Assembly (NCBI RefSeq): GCF_934630535.1
Contig: NZ_CAKTVU010000011.1
Span: 7,522 to 71,521, forward strand
DNA length: 64,000 nucleotides
Reading direction: 5' to 3'
Origin: an uncultured Senegalimassilia sp.
GTDB taxonomy: Bacteria > Actinomycetota > Coriobacteriia > Coriobacteriales > Eggerthellaceae
Shown here piece by piece: positions 8,146 to 16,073 of this stretch. How positions within the stretch are numbered: the stretch's first letter is position 1; every line of letters begins with the position of its first letter. Under the pieces are notes generated by a model that was not told where the DNA came from, ran no database searches, and worked only from the letters and a program-made list of their open reading frames with translations. A program made the translations under genes and the position numbers.

Positions 8146-9717
8146 GTGACGGATCGAAAGACCGAAGAACGCGCCGAAGCGAAGACGCACGGCGCAACGC
8201 CGGGAAACGAGGAGAAGGGGACGGGCAAGCACGCAGCGTTGCCGCGAAAGGCGGCTACGGCGGGCCTGTTGATGCCGTCGGTGCTGACGGGCGTGGCCGT
8301 TGCGCTGGTCGTGGCGCAATACCAGCCGCTCGTGTTCAACCCCGACGCATACGCATCGACCGAGCAGGCCACGGCCGAGATCAAGCCCGTCGAGGTGACG
8401 GCGGAACGCCAGGATGCGCAGCCCGCCACCGATGCGAACTATAGCGCGGCGGACTACGGGATCGATGCCTCCAACCTGAAGGACGGCACGTACACCGGCT
8501 CCGGGCAGGGATTCAAAAGCACCATCACGGTGGCGGTGACCATCAGCGGCGGGAAGATCGTCGCAATCGAAATAGTGTCCGCGGGCGACGATGAGCCGTA
8601 TTTCAGCAATGCGAAGGGGCTGATAAGCTCGGTCATCGCTGCGCAATCGACGTCGGTGGACACCATTTCAGGAGCAACCTACTCTTCAAAGGGCATCCTC
8701 GTCGCCATCAAGAACGCCCTTGAAAAGGCCGCAGGCGGAACGGGATCGGACACGGGCGCCTCATCCGCCCCGGCTTCCGCCGCCTCGAGCAAAAGCCACG
8801 CAACGCTGAACCCGACCCAGGTGCCGGCGGACGGTTACGCCGACGGCACTTACTACGGCGAAGGAGAAGGTTACAAAAGCACCATTCGCGTGGCCGTGAC
8901 CATCGCAGGAGGGAAGATCTCCAAGATAGACGTCCTCTCCCAAGACGATGATGCCGCATATTTCAACCGCGCGAAATCGCTGATCGCAACCGTCGTCGAC
9001 AAGCAAACGACGGCGGTCGACACGGTGTCTGGCGCAACGTTTTCCTCGGAAGGCATCTTGGCCGCTGTCGAAGACGCCTTACGCCAAGCGGCAGTCAAGA
9101 CCGGCAACGGCACCGCGGCAGACAAACCCTCGGGCGATTCCGGCAACACGGGAAGCGGCGACTCGCCGAGCAAGCCCGACGTCGACAAGCCTTCGCAAGG
9201 TGGGCAAACCGAGACCCGCTACCTTGACGGAGATTACACCGTATACGTGAAGTGCGAGAACACCGAGGACCCCGACGCGTTCGAACCGTATTACCTGGCC
9301 ATGACCGTTACGGTCGAAAACGGCAAGGCATCCGCGATCAAGGACGTGCACGGAACGAACAAGGCGACCGACAAGGACGCGGTGCTCGAGGAATACGACG
9401 AATCGAACGATGCGTATCTTGAATGGGCGGCGTTCGGACGCGTCGTTCGCGGCAAGGAGTACGTCGGCGTCGTCAAGCAGCTGATCGATCTGCACGCGGC
9501 CCCGAGCAACGTGGACGTCGTATCCCGCTCCACCTATTCCTCGAAGGCCATCGTGAAGGCATACGAGAAGGCGCTCGAGCTGGCCAACGAAGCCTACAAG
9601 AAGGCGAACCCGTCGGACGACGCCGCAACGGGCGATGCCGGCGGCTCGGACGCTGCGTCCGGGAAGGGCGAAACGGGCAGCGCCTCGAACAGCGGAGGCG
9701 AGGCCGACCGTGCTTAA
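8146..9717 (+). CDS. Membrane-anchored protein with three FMN_bind domains
   Basis: Predicted extracytoplasmic flavoprotein relay, 523 residues. One N-terminal membrane anchor lies near residues 36-60; the rest faces outward. FMN_bind domain 1 has acceptor motif DTISGATYSS (D172, T178). Domain 2 has DTVSGATFSS (D292, T298). Domain 3 is more divergent with DVVSRSTYSS (D457, T463), where the Gly-Ala of the motif is Arg-Ser. Each domain opens with a DGxY/T motif. Members of this family carry FMN covalently on the motif Thr, added by ApbE, which is encoded three genes downstream. The GTG at 8146 is preferred over the upstream ATG because of GAAGGAGA 10 bases before it. It overlaps the next gene by 8 bp. 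Confidence 0.9.
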   Translation: MTDRKTEERAEAKTHGATPGNEEKGTGKHAALPRKAATAGLLMPSVLTGVAVALVVAQYQPLVFNPDAYASTEQATAEIKPVEVTAERQDAQPATDANYSAADYGIDASNLKDGTYTGSGQGFKSTITVAVTISGGKIVAIEIVSAGDDEPYFSNAKGLISSVIAAQSTSVDTISGATYSSKGILVAIKNALEKAAGGTGSDTGASSAPASAASSKSHATLNPTQVPADGYADGTYYGEGEGYKSTIRVAVTIAGGKISKIDVLSQDDDAAYFNRAKSLIATVVDKQTTAVDTVSGATFSSEGILAAVEDALRQAAVKTGNGTAADKPSGDSGNTGSGDSPSKPDVDKPSQGGQTETRYLDGDYTVYVKCENTEDPDAFEPYYLAMTVTVENGKASAIKDVHGTNKATDKDAVLEEYDESNDAYLEWAAFGRVVRGKEYVGVVKQLIDLHAAPSNVDVVSRSTYSSKAIVKAYEKALELANEAYKKANPSDDAATGDAGGSDAASGKGETGSASNSGGEADRA

Positions 9718-10189
9718 CCTTCTCGCACGCAAGCGAAACCTTATAGCGAAAACCGTGAACGTTGCGGTTATCGGAGCGTTGGCGGTCGGCTTCAGCCTAT
9801 GGGCCGCCGACGCCAACGCCGCCGATGCCATGGTTCAAAAGCAGATCCAAGAGGCCGAGCGCGCGGCAACCCGCGGGCCGTATGCCGTCGACGGCGTGTT
9901 CACGGGCACCGCCCAAGGATACGGCGGGCCGGTGACCACGCAGGTCACCGTGAAGGATGGCTACATCGACGCCGTTCAGGTCGTGGACGCCCCCAACGAG
10001 GACGGCCCCTACCTGGAACAGGCCGTCAAGCTCATCGACGACATGCTCGCCAGGCAAACACCGAACGTGGACACGGTATCGGGCGCCACGTTCTCGTCGG
10101 CCGGCATCATCAACGGCGCGGTTCAAGCGCTTGAAGCAAGCAACTCCGGTCAGGCAGGCGCCGCAACATCGGCAGAGGATGGCGAATAG
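9710..10189 (+). CDS. Small membrane-anchored FMN_bind protein
   Basis: A 159-residue protein with an uncleaved signal or membrane anchor (residues about 12-34) and one FMN_bind domain whose acceptor motif is DTVSGATFSS (D121, T127). It probably carries one covalent FMN and shuttles electrons between the Fe-S membrane protein encoded next and the larger flavoproteins; this route is inferred. The GTG start lies inside the last codons of the previous gene with GGAGG 11 bases upstream, implying translational coupling. Size and layout resemble the FMN-binding subunits found beside NapH/RnfD-like membrane proteins. Confidence 0.88.
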   Translation: MLNLLARKRNLIAKTVNVAVIGALAVGFSLWAADANAADAMVQKQIQEAERAATRGPYAVDGVFTGTAQGYGGPVTTQVTVKDGYIDAVQVVDAPNEDGPYLEQAVKLIDDMLARQTPNVDTVSGATFSSAGIINGAVQALEASNSGQAGAATSAEDGE

Positions 10190-10190
10190 C

Positions 10191-11138
10191 ATGGCGAAGA
10201 TCAAGACGAAGGCCCTGGCGCGCCATCGCCGCCTCATCCTGGATCGCGGAGTGCGCTGGGCGGTGCAGATCGCGTTCTTCATAGCGTTCCCCGCCGTGTT
10301 CAGCGCAGCGTTCAACGGCGTGAAATACGCATTTACCCAGATCGGCGCCATGCAGCCGATCGGACTGAGCGCTTTTATCGTCACATTGGCGGCGGTGCTG
10401 GCGTTCACCGTGGTGTTCGGCCGCTTCTTTTGCGGCTATGCCTGCGCGTTCGGAACGCTGGGCGATGCCCTGTTCGCCTTGTTCTCCCCCGTGCGCAAGA
10501 AGCTGGGCATCGGCGCCAGGAAACCGCTCCTGCCCCCGAAGCTGCAGCGTGCGCTGCAGCTGCTGAAATACCTGGTGCTGGTCGCCATCTGCGGGCTGTG
10601 CGTCGCGGGCTCGTGGTCGAGCGTCTCGGGGTACAGCCCCTGGACGGCGTTCGCGGGCATCATCGCCGGCAACGTCGACGGCGTTGCGACGGGCGCGTTC
10701 GCCATCCTCGGCGCCATCGCGCTTGGCATGCTGTTCGTGGAGCGTTTCTTCTGCCAGTTCCTCTGCCCGCTCGGCGCGGTGTTCAGCCTGCTGCCGGTGC
10801 TCCCCTTCTCCGCTTTCCGCCGCGATACCGCGCGCTGCGCGAAGGGGTGCGGGCTGTGCAAGCGTTCGTGCCCGGTATCGGTGCACCCCGATCCCGATGC
10901 GCTTGCCGCGGGCGAGTGCATCTCGTGCGGCCGATGCGCCGACGGATGCCCTCTGGAAAACGTGGCGATGCTGCGCGTGCCCAATCCGAACACTACGGTG
11001 ATGTCGGAGCTCGCGGAAGCGCCCGGCGCCAAGAAAGCCCAGGTCAAGAAATATCTTGTGCGTCTACGCGGCACCGAAATCCCCTTGGTGCTGGTCAAGG
11101 CCGCAGCGCTTTTCGCGTTGTGCTGGTTGTTCATATAG
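10191..11138 (+). CDS. NapH/NosR-like 4Fe-4S membrane protein
   Basis: Integral membrane iron-sulfur protein (315 residues), likely the entry point passing electrons from the quinone pool or cytoplasm to the flavin domains. Membrane helices carry CGYAC and CQFLCP motifs (Fer4_5 type, as in NapH, NosR and CcoG). The C-terminal half has two cluster-binding motifs: CX3CX2CX3CP starting at C216, and CX2CX2CX3CP (CISCGRCADGCP). Together they can hold two 4Fe-4S clusters. ATG 10191 has AGAGGA 11 bases upstream; an in-frame ATG at 10179 is possible. It begins just after the preceding stop, and the spacing fits a continuous operon. Confidence 0.9.
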   Translation: MAKIKTKALARHRRLILDRGVRWAVQIAFFIAFPAVFSAAFNGVKYAFTQIGAMQPIGLSAFIVTLAAVLAFTVVFGRFFCGYACAFGTLGDALFALFSPVRKKLGIGARKPLLPPKLQRALQLLKYLVLVAICGLCVAGSWSSVSGYSPWTAFAGIIAGNVDGVATGAFAILGAIALGMLFVERFFCQFLCPLGAVFSLLPVLPFSAFRRDTARCAKGCGLCKRSCPVSVHPDPDALAAGECISCGRCADGCPLENVAMLRVPNPNTTVMSELAEAPGAKKAQVKKYLVRLRGTEIPLVLVKAAALFALCWLFI

Positions 11139-11159
11139 GAAACGAAAAGGATTTGGTCG

Positions 11160-12224
11160 ATGGAGAACGGAACGCTCTCGCGCCGAAGGTTTCTCATGCT
11201 TGCGGCGGGCTCGATGTGCGCGATGGCCGCGCCCGCATGGCTGGCAGGCTGCTCGGCGGGGCAAGACGACGAAAACGACGGCGCGACCGCAAACGACGGA
11301 GCCGATAGCGCAGCTTACGAGGTCCAATCCCTCACGCTGTTCCTATTCGACACCGTCATCCAGATCAGCGCGTTGTGCGCGCCCGAGCTGATGGACCGCA
11401 TCTCCGAGCGCTGCCAGTTCTTCGAAGACCGCTTCTCGCGCACGAAGGAAGGCAGCGACATCTGGAACATCAACCAGGCGCACGGTGCGCCGGTGGAGGT
11501 CTCCGAGGAAACGGCGCGATGTATCGAGGCATCGCTTGCGTATTCCGAGGCTTCGGGCGGCCTGTTCGACATCAGCATCGGCGCCGTTTCCAGCCTCTGG
11601 GATTTCGTCGAGGGCGTCAAACCCGACGACGAAGCGATCGAAGAAGCGGTCAAGCACGTCGACTACCGCGCGATCTCGGTCGACGGCACCACGGTGACGC
11701 TCTCCGACCCCGACGCGATGCTCGACCTTGGCGGCATCGCAAAGGGGTTCATCACCGATGACTTGGTCTCCATGTTGCGGGAAGCAGGCTGCAAAAGCGC
11801 CATGCTCTCCCTGGGAGGCAATGTCTACGTGCTGGGGGAAAGCTTCCGCGGCGACGACTGGAACGTTGGCGTGCAAGACCCGAACGGCACGGCGAACGAC
11901 GTGATCGCAAGCATTCCGGCACGCGATAAATCCCTGGTCACGAGCGGGCTGTACGAGCGTAGCTTCACCGTTGGCGATGTGCTGTACTACCACATCCTCG
12001 ACCCGCGCACGGGATACCCGGTGAAGACGGACCTGGCAAGCGCCTCGATCGTGTCCGACAGCTCCACCGATGGCGATGCGTATTCCACCACGCTGTTTTT
12101 GATGGGCCACGACAAGGCCATGGAACTGCTGAACTCCGATGAGCGCTTCAGCGGCCTGCTGGTGGATATGAACGATACGGCCACGGCGTCGGACGGCTCC
12201 GGGTTCACGCTCCTGAGCGAATAG
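11160..12224 (+). CDS. apbE: FAD:protein FMN transferase ApbE
   Basis: Exported flavinyltransferase (354 residues). ApbE enzymes use FAD and Mg2+ to attach FMN to the Thr of the S-G-A-T motif found in the three preceding FMN_bind proteins. The N-terminus has a twin-arginine motif (SRRRFLML) and a lipobox-like LAGC, so it is probably a lipoprotein on the outer face. Family motifs seen are DLGGIAKGF, SLGGNVYVLG and DPRTGYP. It follows the Fe-S protein gene by 21 bp. Its presence supports covalent flavinylation of the neighbouring proteins. Full length for the family. Confidence 0.95.
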   Translation: MENGTLSRRRFLMLAAGSMCAMAAPAWLAGCSAGQDDENDGATANDGADSAAYEVQSLTLFLFDTVIQISALCAPELMDRISERCQFFEDRFSRTKEGSDIWNINQAHGAPVEVSEETARCIEASLAYSEASGGLFDISIGAVSSLWDFVEGVKPDDEAIEEAVKHVDYRAISVDGTTVTLSDPDAMLDLGGIAKGFITDDLVSMLREAGCKSAMLSLGGNVYVLGESFRGDDWNVGVQDPNGTANDVIASIPARDKSLVTSGLYERSFTVGDVLYYHILDPRTGYPVKTDLASASIVSDSSTDGDAYSTTLFLMGHDKAMELLNSDERFSGLLVDMNDTATASDGSGFTLLSE

Positions 12225-12241
12225 AAGGAGGCAGATGCAAC

Positions 12242-12643
12242 ATGACGGTTGCTCAAAAGAAGGCATACAGGCGAATGAGGCTCAACGTCGTTGCGGTGCT
12301 GGTCATTGTGGCGGTCGCGTTGGCCGTCGCCGCAGCCGCCAACGCCCTCGGCAGCGCGGTGGACGCGCGGACCGCCGTCATCCAAGATGCCGACGGCAAC
12401 ACCTTCACGATGCCGCTTTCCCAAGATGACGTCCTTACGGTGGCTTCGAGCGCCGGCACGAACGTGATCGAGGTGCAAGCGGGCAAGGTGCGCGTGAGCG
12501 AGGCGGATTGCCCCAACCAAGACTGCGTCGAGCAGGGCTGGATCTCTAAAGCGGGCCAGCAAATCGTGTGCCTTCCGCATAAGCTCGTCGTGAACATAAC
12601 GGATGAGGACGCCGCATCGGCCTACGATGTCGTCGGGCAATAG
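12242..12643 (+). CDS. NusG domain II-containing membrane protein
   Basis: A 133-residue protein with one N-terminal membrane helix (about 15-37) and an extracytoplasmic NusG-domain-II-like beta domain holding CPNQDC and IVCLPHKLVV, which contain three Cys. Such proteins recur beside FMN_bind, ApbE and Gx-transporter genes. I recall the counterpart in the Listeria extracellular electron transfer locus as EetA, but the biochemical role is not established here. The start has a strong AGAAGGAGG upstream. It sits between apbE and the transporter fusion with short gaps. The Cys residues could bind a metal or form a disulfide. Confidence 0.85.
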   Translation: MTVAQKKAYRRMRLNVVAVLVIVAVALAVAAAANALGSAVDARTAVIQDADGNTFTMPLSQDDVLTVASSAGTNVIEVQAGKVRVSEADCPNQDCVEQGWISKAGQQIVCLPHKLVVNITDEDAASAYDVVGQ

Positions 12644-12661
12644 CGGGTCGGACGCTTCGCT

Positions 12662-14050
12662 ATGGCCGTAAATCCCCGCATCATCGCCACTCAGCGCCTT
12701 GCGCGCATCTCGCTTTTGAGCGCGCTCGCGCTTGTCCTGAGCTATATCGAGACGATGATCCCGCTCCCCGTGGCGCTGCCGGGCGTGAAGCTCGGCCTGG
12801 CGAACGTGGCGGTGGTGGTGGCGCTCCTAGGGATCGACGTGCGCGCCGCGGCCGCAGTCGCGGTGGTGAAAGTGGTGGCATCAGGCTTCCTGTTCGGGTC
12901 GCCGACGATGCTCATGTACAGCCTGGGCGGCACGGCGCTCGCGTTCGCGGGGAGCGCGGCGATATCCCTGATCCCCGGCTTGGGCGCGGTGGCGACGTGC
13001 ATGGTGGCGGCGATTTTGCATAATGCGGGCCAGATCGCGGTCGCCGCCCTGCTGCTGGGAACGCCATCGGTCCTGCTGAGCTTGCCGCCGCTCGCTTTGG
13101 CGGCATGCGCCACAGGCTTCGTCACGGGCGCCGTCGCAACGGGCGTGCTGGCGTCGCAGCCCGACAACCCATATGCAGCCGAAAGCATCGAAATCCCGCG
13201 GCCCCGCATGAATAGGCGCGCGCCTTCGAGCGGTAACGGCTTCACGCCGCTTGCCGCCGGCGTTGCGACGTTTGGAGCCTATCGCCCCGGAACGACGACG
13301 GCCCACAAGCTGGACCCACGCGCGAAGATCGTATTCGCGGCGCTGTTCATCGCGACGGCATTCGTCGCGCAAGGTGCGCCGGCATTGCTTTTCCTGCTTG
13401 CGGCCGCCATGGCCGTGCAGGCGGCCTCCGGTTCGAGCGCGCATGCGGCGCTGCGCTCCTTGAAGCCGTTCGCATGGCTTATCGCCTTCGTCCTGGTGTT
13501 CGATACGCTGTTCGTGAACTCGGGCGATGTCATCTGGTGCGCAGGCCCGGCGACGATCACCGCGGGCGGGGTATCATGCGCGATCGAGAACGTGCTGCGC
13601 TTCGTCTGCGTGCTGCTGGGCACATCGGCGCTCATGACCACCACGTCGCCGACGCAGCTCACCGACGGGTTCTCGCTGATGCTACGCCCCTTGGACCGCT
13701 TCGGCGTACGGACGGCGTCCGCCGGCTTGGCCATGAGCATGACATTGCGCTTCATCCCCACGCTGACGAAGGAGTTCAACAGGGTGTGCGTCGCCCAGAT
13801 GTCGCGCGGCGCCGATTTCGCAAACGGCGGCGTGCTGCAGCGCGGCCTTGCGCTCGTATCCGCCCTCGTCCCCATGTTCGCCAGCGCTCTGCGCCGGTCG
13901 GAATCGCTCGCGTATGCGGTCGAGGCGCGTGCGTTCGGGGCCGTCGACGCTTCGCGGACCTGCCTGCGCGGCTACCGCCTTCGAGGTATCGACTGGGCGG
14001 CCCTTGCGCTGGCGGCGGCGCTCCTTCTCATCGAGCTGGCGTTGCGATGA
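12662..14050 (+). CDS. Gx-transporter / ECF transporter T-component fusion
   Basis: A 462-residue polytopic protein made of two usually separate parts. Residues 1-165 match the Gx transporter family (formerly heptaprenyl diphosphate synthase component I; S-component-like, EetB-type in EET loci), with hydrophobic helices and a PLPVALPGVKLGLAN stretch. Residues 215-462 match EcfT (LDPRAKI at 217, and AVEARAFG near the coupling helices). No ECF ATPase is encoded in the operon, so the T domain would need EcfA proteins from elsewhere. It may import a flavin, quinone or isoprenoid precursor needed by the conduit; the substrate is unknown. No frameshift or stop separates the halves. Confidence 0.85.
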   Translation: MAVNPRIIATQRLARISLLSALALVLSYIETMIPLPVALPGVKLGLANVAVVVALLGIDVRAAAAVAVVKVVASGFLFGSPTMLMYSLGGTALAFAGSAAISLIPGLGAVATCMVAAILHNAGQIAVAALLLGTPSVLLSLPPLALAACATGFVTGAVATGVLASQPDNPYAAESIEIPRPRMNRRAPSSGNGFTPLAAGVATFGAYRPGTTTAHKLDPRAKIVFAALFIATAFVAQGAPALLFLLAAAMAVQAASGSSAHAALRSLKPFAWLIAFVLVFDTLFVNSGDVIWCAGPATITAGGVSCAIENVLRFVCVLLGTSALMTTTSPTQLTDGFSLMLRPLDRFGVRTASAGLAMSMTLRFIPTLTKEFNRVCVAQMSRGADFANGGVLQRGLALVSALVPMFASALRRSESLAYAVEARAFGAVDASRTCLRGYRLRGIDWAALALAAALLLIELALR

Positions 14051-14278
14051 TCGGCTCGATCCGCTTCGCCGATACCGGCACGACCGGCCCCAAACGAAGG
14101 AGCAGGAGCCGGCGCGGTTGATACGAGGTTGACGCGAGGGAGATGCGAAGCCGTTCTGTTGAAGTCCGGGCTATCCGGTTCGGAACCGCTGCATTTGGCG
14201 CGAAGGGGGTGCCGGGGAAACGCACCAGGAACGCATGCCCAGGGGCGGACCGCCGCGTTTGCCGCAAGCGGGACAGCC

Positions 14279-14755
14279 TTATGCCTGCTTGTCGGTTTTC
14301 ACCACGAAGCCGAAGTAGATGATATGCCCGATCCACACCGCCGCCAGGATGATGCGCCCGGCGGGGACGCGGCCCATCAATGCGAAGCCGACCGCCAGAA
14401 GCACCGTCACCGGGACGAGGATGGTCAGCTTAGCGCACAGCGTCATGGAGCGCTTGGTCACGTAACCCTCCAGCACCTGCTTGTACACCTTCGTGCCCTT
14501 GAACCAATCGTTCAGACGCGTGGAGCTGCGGGCGAAGCAGAACGCCGCCACCAGGATGAACGGCGTGGTGGGCAGGATCGGCAGCACCACGCCGGCCATC
14601 CCCAACGCAAAGCACAGGAAGCCGCCAACGGCCCAGAAGGTTTGGCTGACACGGTGGCTACCGCCCGAGCATGCCGTTTCCGCCGATCGGACGGCATCGG
14701 AATATGCCGGGCCGGAAGACGCCGCCTGCTCGATCAAGGCAATCTGCTCGTTCAC
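14279..14755 (-). CDS. YbaN/DUF454 family inner membrane protein
   Basis: Small membrane protein (158 residues) of the YbaN family, function unknown. The family core is clear: G-x-x-LPILPTTPFILVAAFCFARSS, then a short helical region and two more membrane helices. A 40-residue hydrophilic N-terminus precedes it, longer than in E. coli YbaN. It converges on the flavin operon with 228 bp between and no clear terminator. Any link to respiration is speculation. Confidence 0.85.
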   Translation of the reverse strand: MNEQIALIEQAASSGPAYSDAVRSAETACSGGSHRVSQTFWAVGGFLCFALGMAGVVLPILPTTPFILVAAFCFARSSTRLNDWFKGTKVYKQVLEGYVTKRSMTLCAKLTILVPVTVLLAVGFALMGRVPAGRIILAAVWIGHIIYFGFVVKTDKQA

Positions 14756-15075
14756 GTCTCACGCTCGCTAACTGTTTCTAATCGCTAACAAATCCTGAGA
14801 AGTTTACCACGGGTTCTTCAGTGAGGCAACCAAGGCAAACTCTTTGGCGCCAGCTGTCTCCTATTATCGCCAGCGGCCGCCTTGAGCTATTCGGGCCACT
14901 CACCAGGCATCACGGCAAAACCCCGATCGAGCACGGATCAACGGCTTCGCTTTAAGGCAGACTGCGTCGTTTTGCTCGGCCCCGGCAACCGCGTCCCATG
15001 ATGGCCACATTGAAGTTACCCGCGGCTATCCGTGTGGCGGTTGTGCGGAGCCGGGCGGTTGCGGGCGATTGACGC
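14756..15075. other. Gene-free stretch, nothing recognised
   Basis: About 320 bp upstream of the rubrerythrin promoter and behind the start of the YbaN-like gene. It should contain the leftward promoter of that gene, but no convincing -10/-35 pair was found. No RNA gene or coding frame was recognised. Confidence 0.5.
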
Positions 15076-15127
15076 TTGCGCTCGAACGGGAGGCCGAGTA
15101 TTCTATAGCTATTGAGATTGATTCTCA
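15076..15127 (+). promoter_or_regulatory. Rubrerythrin promoter with Fur/PerR-like box
   Basis: TTGCGC (15076-15081), 17 bp, TATTCT (15099-15104) form a plausible sigma-70 promoter. At the expected start site lies TGAGATTGATTCTCA (15113-15127), matching 11 of 14 informative positions of the 7-1-7 Fur consensus TGATAATNATTATCA. A metal- or peroxide-sensing repressor bound there would block transcription of an oxidative-stress gene. Confidence 0.55.
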
Positions 15128-15175
15128 TTAACGATTCCGCCAGAACCACTACTTCAGACGAGAAGGAGTATCACC

Positions 15176-15787
15176 ATGAATAAGCGCACCGAGCTGCCCA
15201 CCGCAGAGAATTCCTCCAACTTCAACCGCGTCGCCGGCGCCACCTGCCAGGTCGGCACCACGCTGGAGAACCTGAAGGCCGCCGTGTGCGGCGAGACGGG
15301 CGCTTCCGCCAAGTACGCCGCCTGCGCCAAGCTTGCCAAGGAGAAGGGCTACGAGCAGCTGGGCCGCCTGTGGGAGGCCACCAGCGCCGCCGAGCAGGTG
15401 CACATCCGCCTGGAGGCCGGCCTGGTCGAGGAGCTTGAGCCGGGCTACGAGCGCCCCACGGCCGACGCCCCCGAGCTGGAGGAGATCGACCTGAACCTGA
15501 TCGCCTCCGCCAACGGCGAGATCTTCGAGACCTCCGACATGTACCCGGGCTTCATCGCGAAGGCCCAGGAGGAGGGCAACGACAAGGCCGTCCAGGTGTT
15601 CACCAAGGCCAAGCTGGCCGAGGCCGTGCACGCCGAGCTGTACCTGCAGGCGTACAACAACATCGACGCCGCCGATGACGACTCCTACTTCCTGTGCCCG
15701 GGCTGCGGCTACATCGAGAAGGGTTCCGCCGCCCCCGAGAACTGCCCCATCTGCGGCGCTCCCGCCAAGGTGTTCAAGCAGTTCTAA
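15176..15787 (+). CDS. Rubrerythrin
   Basis: Cytoplasmic non-haem iron peroxidase (203 residues) that reduces hydrogen peroxide in anaerobes. The N-terminal four-helix ferritin-like domain carries Glu/His ligands (E-x-x-H in AAEQVHIRLE and AEAVHAELY). The C-terminal rubredoxin-like domain has CPGCGYIEKG and CPICGAP for an FeS4 centre. GAAGGAG stands well placed before the ATG. Codon use is strongly biased to GC-rich preferred codons, as expected for an abundant protein. It is monocistronic between a Fur-like promoter and a strong terminator. Confidence 0.95.
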   Translation: MNKRTELPTAENSSNFNRVAGATCQVGTTLENLKAAVCGETGASAKYAACAKLAKEKGYEQLGRLWEATSAAEQVHIRLEAGLVEELEPGYERPTADAPELEEIDLNLIASANGEIFETSDMYPGFIAKAQEEGNDKAVQVFTKAKLAEAVHAELYLQAYNNIDAADDDSYFLCPGCGYIEKGSAAPENCPICGAPAKVFKQF

Positions 15788-15810
15788 GCTGCAGGCAAAC
15801 GATTCGAGAA

Positions 15811-15834
15811 GGCCGCCCACCGGGCGGCCTTTTT
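15811..15834 (+). terminator. Rho-independent terminator of rubrerythrin gene
   Basis: An 8-bp GC stem (15811-15818 with 15822-15829), 3-base loop, then TTTTT, 24 bp after the stop codon. Confidence 0.92.
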
Positions 15835-15895
15835 GCTACCGAGCGACTCCACGCGGGCGGCTCGCACGCGGGGATTCATCCGAAGGTACCTGCTT

Positions 15896-16021
15896 TGATA
15901 AGAACAAGGCAAGTAGATGATAAGTACGTGATAAGTAGAATCAGCGACTCGGAATTGCGTTTTCCCAGGTCAAACGATTTCGGCACCAAAGCAAGCCGCG
16001 AAAATGTAATTGAGTGATAAG
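15896..16021. repeat. Four TGATAAG copies in AT-rich spacer
   Basis: TGATAAG occurs at 15896-15902, 15918-15924, 15929-15935 and 16015-16021. The middle two form an 11-bp tandem (TGATAAGTA plus two bases). The spacer separates the rubrerythrin terminator from the phosphoesterase 3' hairpin. Binding sites are possible; chance in an AT-rich patch is equally possible. Confidence 0.35.
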
Positions 16022-16040
16022 AAGAAACCAGCATCGCACA

Positions 16041-16066
16041 GGCGGCCGCCCGATCGGGCGGCCGCC
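16041..16066 (-). terminator. 26-bp palindromic 3' hairpin
   Basis: A perfect 26-bp GC palindrome (16041-16066) lies 7 bp after the stop of the leftward phosphoesterase gene. The following bases on the minus strand are only moderately T-rich, so it is a probable, not textbook, terminator. Confidence 0.6.
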
Positions 16067-16073
16067 TCGCTAT

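Noticed and set aside
5366..8197. A 943-codon open frame on the minus strand opposite the surface-protein gene
   Set aside because: It is antisense to a gene with clear domains, has Arg/Gly/Val/His-rich shadow composition, and matches no family. Long antisense frames are common at this GC content.
15896..16021. Iteron-like TGATAAG repeats as a replication origin or plasmid iterons
   Set aside because: Only four irregularly spaced 7-bp copies, no DnaA boxes or replication gene nearby.
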